Notes under the pieces: generated by a model
The model's database searches: none
What the model was told of the DNA's origin: nothing
What the model saw: the letters and a program-made list of their open reading frames with translations, nothing else
Shown here: in pieces, positions 51,903 through 63,631 of the stretch
Layout: each line of letters opens with the position of its first letter
Position numbering within the stretch: the stretch's first letter is position 1
NCBI GenBank assembly: GCA_963971305.1
Contig: OZ020307.1
Coordinates: 59,641,702 to 59,705,701, forward strand
Reading direction: 5' to 3'
Origin: Arcuatula senhousia
Taxonomy: Eukaryota; Mollusca; Bivalvia; Mytilida; Mytilidae
Length of the DNA stretch: 64,000 nucleotides
Translations under genes and position numbers: made by a program

Positions 51903-52739
51903 TTTTTGGTCTCGCGCTATAATAAGCGCTACACGCTCCATTTAGCGCTTACTTTTTTGCGCAACATGTCTACTTGAAGAACATACTTTGTTTTGCTAAA
52001 TACTTCTTATAGTTTTAATCTGGTACACAATACCGCACGAACAATAGATTTTTTCAGGACGCCAATTTTTTGACGTTTTTTCTTAAACCGAATAAAAAAA
52101 TAAAAGATATGGGGATATATTAAAAGGTCATAGGCGCTATGCGCCTATTTTTTGTTGAAATACCTTGCGCAACATGTCTACTTTTGAATGATACTCTATT
52201 TTAAGAAATACTACTTATAGTTTCACCAGAAAACATCATACCGCCCGAATGGAAGAATTTTCTAGAGCGTCAATTTTATGACGTTTTTTTCGAAAAACAA
52301 GTGAAAAACATGTAAGAAAGTTTTTGGTCTCGCGCTATAATAAGCGCTACACGCTCCATTTAGCGCTTACTTTTTTGCGCAACATGTCTACTTGAAGAAC
52401 ATACTTTGTTTTGCTAAATACTTCTTATAGTTTTAATCTGGTACACAATACCGCACGAACAATAGATTTTTTCAGGACGCCAATTTTTTGACGTTTTTTC
52501 TAAAACCGAATAACAAAAATGAAAGATATGGGGATATATTCAAAGGTCATAGGCGCTATGCGCCTCTTTTTTGTTGTAATACCTTGCGCAACATGTCTAC
52601 TTTTGAATGATACTCTATTTTAAGAAATACTACTTATAGTTTCACCAGAAAACATCATACCGCCCGAATGGAAGAATTTTCTAGAGCGTCAATTTTATGA
52701 CGTTTTTCTCGAAAAACAAGTGAAAAACATGTAAGAAAG
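51903..52739 (+). repeat. Duplicated block, 2 monomers, partner at 49391-50227
   Basis: Second copy, recognised by five linked variants at 52083, 52154, 52283, 52509 and 52563. A private change gives ATAAAAGAT for ATGAAAGAT near 52100. The next monomer returns to the common A-tract form, so the identifiable block ends before about 52925. Confidence 0.87.
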
Positions 52740-53577
52740 TTTTTGGTCTCGCGCTATAATAAGCGCTACACGCTCCATTTAGCGCTTACTTTTTTGCGCA
52801 ACATGTCTACTTGAAGAACATACTTTGTTTTGCTAAATACTTCTTATAGTTTTAATCTGGTACACAATACCGCACGAACAATAGATTTTTTCAGGACGCC
52901 AATTTTTTGACGTTTTTTCTAAAACCGAATAAAAAAAATGAAAGATATGGGGATATATTCAAAGGTCATAGGCGCTATGCGCCTATTTTTTGTTGTAATA
53001 CCTTGCGCAACATGTCTACTTTTGAATGATACTCTATTTTAAGAAATACTACTTATAGTTTCACCAGAAAACATCATACCGCCGGAATGGAAGAATTTTC
53101 TAGAGCGTCAATTTTATGACGTTTTTCTCGAAAAACAAGTGAAAAACATGTAAGAAAGTTTTTGGTCTCGCGCTATAATAAGCGCTACACGCTCCATTTA
53201 GCGCTTACTTTTTTGCGCAACATGTCTACTTGAAGAACATACTTTGTTTTGCTAAATACTTCTTATAGTTTTAATCTGGTACACAATACCGCACGAACAA
53301 TAGATTTTTTCAGGACGCCAATTTTTTGACGTTTTTTCTAAAACCGAATAAAAAAAATGAAAGATATGGGGATATATTAAAAGGTCATAGGCGCTATGCG
53401 CCTATTTTTTGTTGTAATACCTTGCGCAACATGTCTACTTTTGAATGATACTCTATTTTAAGAAATACTACTTATAGTTTCACCAGAAAACATCATACCG
53501 CCCGAATGGAAGAATTTTCTAGAGCGTCAATTTTATGACGTTTTTCTCGAAAAACAAGTGAAAAACATGTAAGAAAG

Positions 53578-54415
53578 TTTTTGGTCTCGCGCTATAATAA
53601 GCCCTACATGCTCCATTTAGCGCTTACTTTTTTGCGCAACATGTCTTCTTGAAGAACATACTTTGTTTTGCTAAATACTTCTTATAGTTTTAATCTGGTA
53701 CACAATACCGCACGAACAATAGATTTTTTCAGGACGCCAATTTTTTGACGTTTTTTCTAAAACCGAATAAAAAAAATGAAAGATATGGGGATATATTAAA
53801 AGGTCATAGGCGCTATGCGCTTTTTTTTTGTTGTAATACCTTGCGCAACATGTCTACTTTTGAATGATACTCTATTTTAAGAAATACTACTTATAGTTTC
53901 ACCAGAAAACATCATACCGCCTGAATGGAAGAATTTTCTAGAGCGTCAATTTTATGACGTTTTTCTCGAAAAACAAGTGAAAAACATGTAAGAAAGTTTT
54001 TGGTCTCGCACTATAATAAGCGCTACACGCTCGATTTAGCGCTTACTTTTTTGCGCAACATGTCTACTTGAAGAACATACTTTGTTTTGCTAAATACTTC
54101 TTATAGTTTTAATCTGGTACACAATACCGCACGAACAATAGATTTTTTCAGGACGCCAATTTTTTGACGTTTTTTCTAAAACCGAATAAATAAAATGAAA
54201 GATATGGGGATATATTAAAAGGTCATAGGCGCTATGCGCCTATTTTTTGTTGTAATACCTTGCGCAACATGTCTACTTTTGAATGATACTCTATTTTAAG
54301 AAATACTACTTATAGTTTCACCAGAAAACATCATACCGCCCGAATGGAAGAATTTTCTAGAGCGTCAATTTTATGACGTTTTTCACGAAAAACAAGTGAA
54401 AAACATGTAAGAAAG
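53578..54415 (+). repeat. Duplicated block, 2 monomers, partner at 56091-56928 (shift 2513 bp, 6 monomers)
   Basis: Linked variants at a 2513-bp shift: ATGTCTTCTTG for ATGTCTACTTG (53641 and 56154), GCGCTTTTTTTTTG for GCGCCTATTTTTTG (about 53817 and 56330), TCGCACTATAAT or its equivalent for TCGCGCTATAAT (about 54006 and 56519), CGCTCGATTT for CGCTCCATTT (about 54028 and 56541) and AATAAATAAAATG (about 54186 and 56699). The start of this copy has private changes near 53602 (GCCCTACATGC), so the shared segment probably begins between about 53610 and 53641. Confidence 0.87.
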
Positions 54416-56090
54416 TTTTTGGTCTCGCGCTATAATAAGCGCTACACGCTCCATTTAGCGCTTACTTTTTTGCGCAACATGTCTACTTGAAGAACATACT
54501 TTGTTTTGCTAAATACTTCTTATAGTTTTAATCTGGTACACAATACCGCACGAACAATAGATTTTTTCAGGACGCCAATTTTTTGACGTTTTTTCTAAAA
54601 CCGAATAAAAAAAATGAAAGATATGGGGATATATTAAAAGGTCATAGGCGCTATGCGCCTATTTTTTGTTGTAATACCTTGCGCAACATGTCTACTTTTG
54701 AATGATACTCTATTTTAAGAAATACTACTTATAGTTTCACCAGAAAACATCATACCGCCCGAATGGAAGAATTTTCTAGAGCGTCAATTTTATGACGTTT
54801 TTCTCGAAAAACAAGTGAAAAACATGTAAGAAAGTTTTTGGTCTCGCGCTATAATAAGCGCTACACGCTCCATTTAGCGCTTACTTTTTTGCGCAACATG
54901 TCTACTTGAAGAACATACTTTGTTTTGCTAAATACTTCTTATAGTTTTAATCTGGTACACAATACCGCACGAACAATAGATTTTTTCAGGACGCCAATTT
55001 TTTGACGTTTTTTCTAAAACCGAATAAAAAAAATGAAAGATATGGGGATATATTAAAAGGTCATAGGCGCTATGCGCCTATTTTTTGTTGTAATACCTTG
55101 CGCAACATGTCTACTTTTGAATGATACTCTATTTTAAGAAATACTACTTATAGTTTCACCAGAAAACATCATACCGCCCGAATGGAAGAATTTTCTAGAG
55201 CGCCAATTTATGACGTTTTTCTCGAAAAACAAGTGAAAAACATGTAAGAAAGTTTTTGGTCTCGCGCTATAATAAGCGCTACACGCTCCATTTAGCGCTT
55301 ACTTTTTTGTGCAACATGTCTACTTGAAGAACATACTTTGTTTTGCTAAATACTTCTTATAGTTTTAATCTGGTACACAATACCGCACGAACAATAGATT
55401 TTTTCAGGACGCCAATTTTTTGACGTTTTTTCTAAAACCGAATAAAAAAAATGAAAGATATGGGGATATATTAAAAGGTCATAGGCGCTATGCGCCTATT
55501 TTTTGTTGTAATACCTTGCGCAACATGTCTACTTTTGAATGATACTCTATTTTAAGAAATACTACTTATAGTTTCACCAGAAAACATCATACCGCCCGAA
55601 TGGAAGAATTTTCTAGAGCGTCAATTTTATGACGTTTTTCTCGAAAAACAAGTGAAAAACGTGTAAGAAAGTTTTTGGTCTCGCGCTATAATAAGCGCTA
55701 CACGCTCCATTTAGCGCTTACTTTTTTGCGCAACATGTCTACTTGAAGAACATACTTTGTTTTGCTAAATACTTCTTATAGTTTTAATCTGGTACACAAT
55801 ACCGCACGAAAAATAGATTTTTTCAGGACGCCAATTTTTTGACGTTTTTTCTAAAACCGAATAAAAAAAATGAAAGATATGGGGATATATTAAAAGGTCA
55901 TAGGCGCTATGCGCCTATTTTTTGTTGTAATACCTTGCGCAACATGTCTACTTTTGAATGATACTCTATTTTAAGAAATACTACTTATAGTTTCATCAGA
56001 AAACATCATACCGCCCGAATGGAAGAATTTTCTAGAGCGTCAATTTTATGACGTTTTTCTCGAAAAACAAGTGAAAAACATGTAAGAAAG

Positions 56091-56928
56091 TTTTTGGTCT
56101 CGCGCTATAATAAGCGCTACACGCTCCATTTAGCGCTTACTTTTTTGCGCAACATGTCTTCTTGAAGAACATACTTTGTTTTGCTAAATACTTCTTATAG
56201 TTTTAATCTGGTACACAATACCGCACGAACAATAGATTTTTTCAGGACGCCAATTTTTTGACGTTTTTTCTAAAACCGAATAAAAAAAATGAAAGATATG
56301 GGGATATATTAAAAGGTCATAGGCGCTATGCGCTTTTTTTTTGTTGTAATACCTTGCGCAACATGTCTACTTTTGAATGATACTCTATTTTAAGAAATAC
56401 TACTTATAGTTTCACCAGAAAACATCATACCGCCCGAATGGAAGAATTTTCTAGAGCGTCAATTTTATGACGTTTTTCTCGAAAAACAAGTGAAAAACAT
56501 GTAAGAAAGTTTTTGGTTTCGCACTATAATAAGCGCTACACGCTCGATTTAGCGCTTACTTTTTTGCGCAACATGTCTACTTGAAGAACATACTTTGTTT
56601 TGCTAAATACTTCTTATAGTTTTAATCTGGTACACAATACCGCACGAACAATAGATTTTTTCAGGACGCCAATTTTTTGACGTTTTTTCTAAAACCGAAT
56701 AAATAAAATGAAAGATATGGGGATATATTAAAAGGTCATAGGCGCTATGCGCCTATTTTTTGTTGTAATACCTTGCGCAACATGTCTACTTTTGAATGAT
56801 ACTCTATTTTAAGAAATACTACTTATAGTTTCACCAGAAAACATCATACCGCCCGAATGGAAGAATTTTCTAGAGCGTCAATTTTATGACGTTTTTCTCG
56901 AAAAACAAGTGAAAAACATGTAAGAAAG
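56091..56928 (+). repeat. Duplicated block, 2 monomers, partner at 53578-54415
   Basis: Second copy, recognised by five linked variants at about 56154, 56330, 56519, 56541 and 56699. It has a private GGTTTCGCAC near 56516. The monomer after it begins a separate variant lineage (TGCTGAATACTTC and an altered A-tract region) that is carried on in the 58-60-kb duplication. Confidence 0.87.
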
Positions 56929-58185
56929 TTTTTGGTCTCGCGCTATAATAAGCGCTACACGCTCCATTTAGCGCTTACTTTTTTGCGCAACATGTCTACT
57001 TGAAGAACATACTTTGTTTTGCTGAATACTTCTTATAGTTTTAATCTGGTACACAATACCGCACGAACAATAGATTTTTTCAGGACGCCAATTTTTTGAC
57101 GTTTTTTCTAAAAACCAATAAAAAAAGTGAAAGATATGGGGATATATTCAAAGGTCATAGGCGCTATGCGCCTATTTTTTGTTGTAATACCTTGCGCAAC
57201 ATGTCTACTTTTGAATGATACTCTATTTTAAGAAATACTACTTATAGTTTCACCAGAAAACATCATACCGCCCGAATGGAAGAATTTTCTAGAGCGTCAA
57301 TTTTATGACGTTTTTCTCGAAAAACAAGTGAAAAACATGTAAGAAAGTTTTTGGTCTCGCGCTATAATAAGCGCTACACGCTCCATTTAGCGCTTACTTT
57401 TTTGCACAACATGTCTACTTGAAGAACATACTTTGTTTTGCTAAATACTTCTTATAGTTTTAATCTGGTACACAATACCGCACGAACAATAGATTTTTTC
57501 AGGACGCCAATTTTTTGACGTTTTTTTCTAAAACCGAATAAAAAAATGAAAGATATGGGGATATATTAAAAGGTCATAGGCGCTATGCGCCTATTTTTTT
57601 TTGTAATACCTTGCGCAACATGTCTACTTTTGAATGATACTCTATTTTAAGAAATACTACTTATAGTTTCACCAGAAAACATCATACCGCCCGAATGGAA
57701 GAATTTTCTAGAGCGTCAATTTTATGACGTTTTTCTCGAAAAACAAGTGAAAAACATGTAAGAAAGTTTTTGGTCTCGCGCTATAATAAGCGCTACACGC
57801 TCCATTTAGCGCTTACTTTTTTGCGCAACATGTCTACTTGAAGAACATACTTTGTTTTGCTAAATACTTCTTATAGTTTTAATCTGGTACACAATACCGC
57901 ACGAACAATAGATTTTTTCAGGACGCCAATTTTTTGACGTTTTTTTCTAAAACCGAAAAAAAAAATGAAAGATATGGGGATATATTAAAAGGTCATAGGC
58001 GCTATGCGCCTATTTTTTGTTGTAATACCTTGCGCAACATGTCTACTTTTGAATGATACTCTATTTTAAGATATACTACTTATAGTTTCACCAGAAAACA
58101 TCATACCGCCCGAATGGAAGAATTTTCTAGAGCGTCAATTTTATGACGTTTTTCTCGAAAAACAAGTGAAAAACATGTAAGAAAG

Positions 58186-59441
58186 TTTTTGGTCTCGCGC
58201 TATAATAAGCGCTACACGCTCCATTTAGCGCTTACTTTTTTGCGCAACATGTCTACTTGAAGAACATACTTTGTTTTGCTAAATACTTCTTATAGTTTTA
58301 ATCTGGTACACAATACCGCACGAACAATAGATTTTTTCAGGACGACAATTTTTTGACGTTTTTTTCTAAAACCGAATAAAAAAATGAAAGATATGGGGAT
58401 ATATTAAAAGGTCATAGGCGCTATGCGCCTATTTTTTGTTGTAATACCTTGCGCAACATGTTTACTTTTGAATGATACTCTATTTTAAGAAATACTACTT
58501 ATAGTTTCACCAGAAAACATCATACCGCCCGAATGGAAGAATTTTCTAGAGCGTCAATTTTATGACGTTTTTCTCGAAAAACAAGTGAAAAACATGTAAG
58601 AAAGTTTTTGGTCTCGTGCTATAATAAGCGCTACACGCTCCATTTAGCGCTTACTTTTTTGCGCAACATGTCTACTTGAAGAACATACTTTGTTTTGCTA
58701 AATACTTCTTATAGTTTTAATCTGGTACACAATACCGCACGAACAATAGATTTTTTCAGGACGCCAATTTTTTGACGTTTTTTCTAAAACCGAATAAAAA
58801 AAATGAAAGATATGGGGATATATTCAAAGGTCATAGGCGCTATGCGCCTATTTTTTGTTGTAATACCTTGCGCAACATGTCTACTTTTGAATGAAACTCT
58901 ATTTTAAGAAATACTACTTATAGTTTCACCAGAAAACATCATACCGCCCGAATGGAAGAATTTTCTAGAGCGTCAATTTTATGACGTTTTTCTCGAAAAA
59001 CAAGTGAAAAACATGTAAGAAAGTTTTTGGTCTCGCGCTATAATAAGCGCTACACGCTCGATTTAGCGCTTACTTTTTTGCGCAACATGTCTACTTGAAG
59101 AACATACTTTGTTTTGCTGAATACTTCTTATAGTTTTAATCTGGTACACAATACCGCACGAACAATAGATTTTTTCAGGACGCCAATTTTTTGACGTTTT
59201 TTCTAAGAACCAATAAAAAAATGAAAGATATGGGGATATATTCAAAGGTCATAGGCGCTATGCGCCTATTTTTTGTTGTAATACCTTGCGCAACATGTCT
59301 ACTTTTGAATGATACTCTATTTTAAGAATTACTACTTATAGTTTCACCAGAAAACATCATACCGCCCGAATGGAAGAATTTTCTAGAGCGTCAATTTTAT
59401 GACGTTTTTCTCGAAAAACAAGTGAAAAACATGTAAGAAAG
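58186..59441 (+). repeat. Three-monomer higher-order unit, copy 1 (1256 bp)
   Basis: Three monomers are followed at once by a near-identical copy. Variants recurring at a 1256-bp shift are GGACGACAATT for GGACGCCAATT (about 58340 and 59596), CTCGTGCTATA (about 58613 and 59869), GAATGAAACTC (about 58889 and 60145), CGCTCGATTT (59056 and 60312), GCTGAATACTTC (about 59116 and 60372), CTAAGAACCAATA (about 59204 and 60460), AAGAATTACTAC (about 59325 and 60581) and CGCTCTATTT (about 59472 and 60728). One visible difference is GTTTACTTTTG at about 58459. The real unit is offset slightly right of the monomer borders, since the CTCTATT marker closes each copy. Confidence 0.93.
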
Positions 59442-60697
59442 TTTTTGGTCTCGCGCTATAATAAGCGCTACACGCTCTATTTAGCGCTTACTTTTTTGCG
59501 CAACATGTCTACTTGAAGAACATACTTTGTTTTGCTAAATACTTCTTATAGTTTTAATCTGGTACACAATACCGCACGAACAATAGATTTTTTCAGGACG
59601 ACAATTTTTTGACGTTTTTTTCTAAAACCGAATAAAAAAATGAAAGATATGGGGATATATTAAAAGGTCATAGGCGCTATGCGCCTATTTTTTGTTGTAA
59701 TACCTTGCGCAACATGTCTACTTTTGAATGATACTCTATTTTAAGAAATACTACTTATAGTTTCACCAGAAAACATCATACCGCCCGAATGGAAGAATTT
59801 TCTAGAGCGTCAATTTTATGACGTTTTTCTCGAAAAACAAGTGAAAAACATGTAAGAAAGTTTTTGGTCTCGTGCTATAATAAGCGCTACACGCTCCATT
59901 TAGCGCTTACTTTTTTGCGCAACATGTCTACTTGAAGAACATACTTTGTTTTGCTAAATACTTCTTATAGTTTTAATCTGGTACACAATACCGCACGAAC
60001 AATAGATTTTTTCAGGACGCCAATTTTTTGACGTTTTTTCTAAAACCGAATAAAAAAAATGAAAGATATGGGGATATATTCAAAGGTCATAGGCGCTATG
60101 CGCCTATTTTTTGTTGTAATACCTTGCGCAACATGTCTACTTTTGAATGAAACTCTATTTTAAGAAATACTACTTATAGTTTCACCAGAAAACATCATAC
60201 CGCCCGAATGGAAGAATTTTCTAGAGCGTCAATTTTATGACGTTTTTCTCGAAAAACAAGTGAAAAACATGTAAGAAAGTTTTTGGTCTCGCGCTATAAT
60301 AAGCGCTACACGCTCGATTTAGCGCTTACTTTTTTGCGCAACATGTCTACTTGAAGAACATACTTTGTTTTGCTGAATACTTCTTATAGTTTTAATCTGG
60401 TACACAATACCGCACGAACAATAGATTTTTTCAGGACGCCAATTTTTTGACGTTTTTTCTAAGAACCAATAAAAAAATGAAAGATATGGGGATATATTCA
60501 AAGGTCATAGGCGCTATGCGCCTATTTTTTGTTGTAATACCTTGCGCAACATGTCTACTTTTGAATGATACTCTATTTTAAGAATTACTACTTATAGTTT
60601 CACCAGAAAACATCATACCGCCCGAATGGAAGAATTTTCTAGAGCGTCAATTTTATGACGTTTTTCTCGAAAAACAAGTGAAAAACATGTAAGAAAG
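59442..60697 (+). repeat. Three-monomer higher-order unit, copy 2 (1256 bp)
   Basis: Direct tandem copy of 58186-59441, with all the shared variants in the same order. After it the array reverts to the common form: the next half A has GGACGCCAATT near 60853 instead of GGACGACAATT. The high identity makes this probably the most recent large duplication visible here. Confidence 0.93.
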
Positions 60698-63631
60698 TTT
60701 TTGGTCTCGCGCTATAATAAGCGCTACACGCTCTATTTAGCGCTTACTTTTTTGCGCAACATGTCTACTTGAAGAACATACTTTGTTTTGCTAAATACTT
60801 CTTATAGTTTTAATCTGGTACACAATACCGCACGAACAATAGATTTTTTCAGGACGCCAATTTTTTGACGTTTTTTCTAAAACCGAATAAAAAAAATGAA
60901 AGATATGGGGATATATTCAAAGGTCATAGGCGCTATGCGCCTATTTTTTGTTGTAATACCTTGCGCAACATGTCTACTTTTGAATGATACTCTATTTTAA
61001 GAAATACTACTGATAGTTTCACCAGAAAACATCATACCGCCCGAATGGAAGAATTTTCTAGAGCGTCAATTTTATGACGTTTTTCTCGAAAAACAAGTGA
61101 AAAACATGTAAGAAAGTTTTTGGTCTCGCGCTATAATAAGCGCTACACGCTCCATTTAGCGCTTACTTTTTTGCGCAACATGTCTACTTGAAGAACATAC
61201 TTTGTTTTGCTAAATACTTCTTATAGTTTTAATCTGGTACACAATACCGCACGAACAATAGATTTTTTCAGGACGCCAATTTTTTGACGTTTTTGCTAAA
61301 ACCGAATAAAAAAAATGAAAGATATGGGGATATATTCAAAGGTCATAGGCGCTATGCGCCTATTTTTTGTTGTAATACCTTGCGCAACATGTCTACTTTT
61401 GAATGATACTCTATTTTAAGAAATACTACTTATAGTTTCACCAGAAAACATCATACCGCCCGAATGGAAGAATTTTCTAGAGCGTCAATTTTATGACGTT
61501 TTTCTCGAAAAACAAGTGAAAAACATGTAAGAAAGTTTTTGGTCTCGCGCTATAATAAGCGCTACACGCTCCATTTAGCGCTTACTTTTTTGCGCAACAT
61601 GTCTACTTGAAGAACATACTTTGTTTTGCTAAATACTTCTTATAGTTTTAATCTGGTACACAATACCGCACGAACAATAGATTTTTTCAGGACGCCAATT
61701 TTTTGACGTTTTTTCTAAAACCGAATAAAAAAAATGAAAGATATGGGGATATATTCAAAGGTCATAGGCGCTATGCGCCTATTTTTTGTTGTAATACCTT
61801 GCGCAACATGTCTACTTTTGAATGATACTCTATTTTAAGAAATACTACTTATAGTTTCACCAGAAAACATCATACCGCCCGAATGGAAGAATTTTCTAGA
61901 GCGTCAATTTTATGACGTTTTTCTCGAAAAACAAGTGAAAAACATGTAAGAAAGTTTTTGGTCTCGCGCTATAATAAGCGCTACACGCTCCATTTAGCGC
62001 TTACTTTTTTGCGCAACATGTCTACTTGAAGAACATACTTTGTTTTGCTAAATACTTCTTATAGTTTTAATCTGGTACACAATACCGCACGAACAATAGA
62101 TTTTTTCAGGACGCCAATTTTTTGACGTTTTTTTCTAAAACCGAATAAAAAAAATGAAAGATATGGGGATATATTAAAAGGTCATAGGCGCTATGCGCCT
62201 ATTTTTTGTTGTAATACCTTGCGCAACATGTCTACTTTTGAATGATACTCTATTTTAAGAAATACTACTTATAGTTTCACCAGAAAACATCATACCGCAC
62301 GAATGGAAGAATTTTCTAGAGCGTCAATTTTATGACGTTTTTCTCGAAAAACAAGTGAAAAACATGTAAGAAAGTTTTTGGTCTCGCGCTATAATAAGCG
62401 CTACACGCTCCATTTAGCGCTTACTTTTTTGCGCAACATGTCTACTTGAAGAACATACTTTGTTTTGCTAAATACTTCTTATAGTTTTAATCTGGTACAC
62501 AATACCGCACGAACAATAGATTTTTTCAGGACGCCAATTTTTTCACGTTTTTTCTAAAACCGAATAAAAAGAATGAAAGATATGGGGATATATTAAAAGG
62601 TCATAGGCGCTATGCGCCTATTTTTTGTTGTAATACCTTGCGCAACATGTCTACTTTTGAATGATACTCTATTTTAAGAAATACTACTTATAGTTTCACC
62701 AGAAAACATCATACCGCCCGAATGGAAGAATTTTCTAGAGCGTCAATTTTATGACGTTTTTCTCGAAAAACAAGTGAAAAACATGTAAGAAAGTTTTTGG
62801 TCTCGCGCTATAATAAGCGCTACACGCTCGATTTAGCGCTTACTTTTTTGCGCAACATGTCTACTTGAAGAACATACTTTGTTTTGCTAAATACTTCTTA
62901 TAGTTTTAATCTGGTACACAATACCGCACGAACAATAGATTTTTTCAGGACGCCAATTTTTTGACGTTTTTTCTAAAACCGAATAAAAAAAATGAAAGAT
63001 ATGGGGATATATTCAAAGGTCATAGGCGCTATGCGCCTATTTTTTGTTGTAATACCTTGCGCAACATGTCTACTTTTGAATGATACTCTATTTTAAGAAA
63101 TACTACTTATAGTTTCACCAGAAAACATCATACCGCCCGAATGGAAGAATTTTTTAGAGCGTCAATTTTATGACGTTTTTCTCGAAAAACAAGTGAAAAA
63201 CATGTAAGAAAGTTTTTGGTCTCGCGCTATAATAAGCGCTACACGCTCCATTTAGCGCTTACTTTTTTGCGCAACATGTCTACTTGAAGAACATACTTTG
63301 TTTTGCTAAATACTTCTTATAGTTTTAATCTGGTACACAATACCGCACGAACAATAGATTTTTTCAGGACGCCAATTTTTTGACGTTTTTTCTAAAACCG
63401 AATTAAAAAAATGAAAGATATGGGGATATATTCAAAGGTCATAGGCGCTATGCGCCTATTTTTTGTTGTAATAACTTGCGCAACATGTCTACTTTTGAAT
63501 GATACTCTATTTTAAGAAATACTACTTATAGTTTCACCAGAAAACATCATACCGCCCGAATGGAAGAATTTTCTAGAGCGTCAATTTTATGACGTTTTTC
63601 TCGAAAAACAAGTGAAAAACATGTAAGAAAG

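Noticed and set aside
59063..59245. Minus-strand open frame of 60 codons as a real gene
   Set aside because: It lies inside the satellite monomer, starts only at TTG, has no recognisable domain or upstream signals, and is closed by a TAG stop or frame change in nearly all other monomers. It is a chance frame.
60319..60501. Second, identical 60-codon minus-strand open frame as a real gene
   Set aside because: It is the copy of the first frame made by the 1256-bp duplication. Identity reflects recent duplication of satellite DNA, not selection on a protein.
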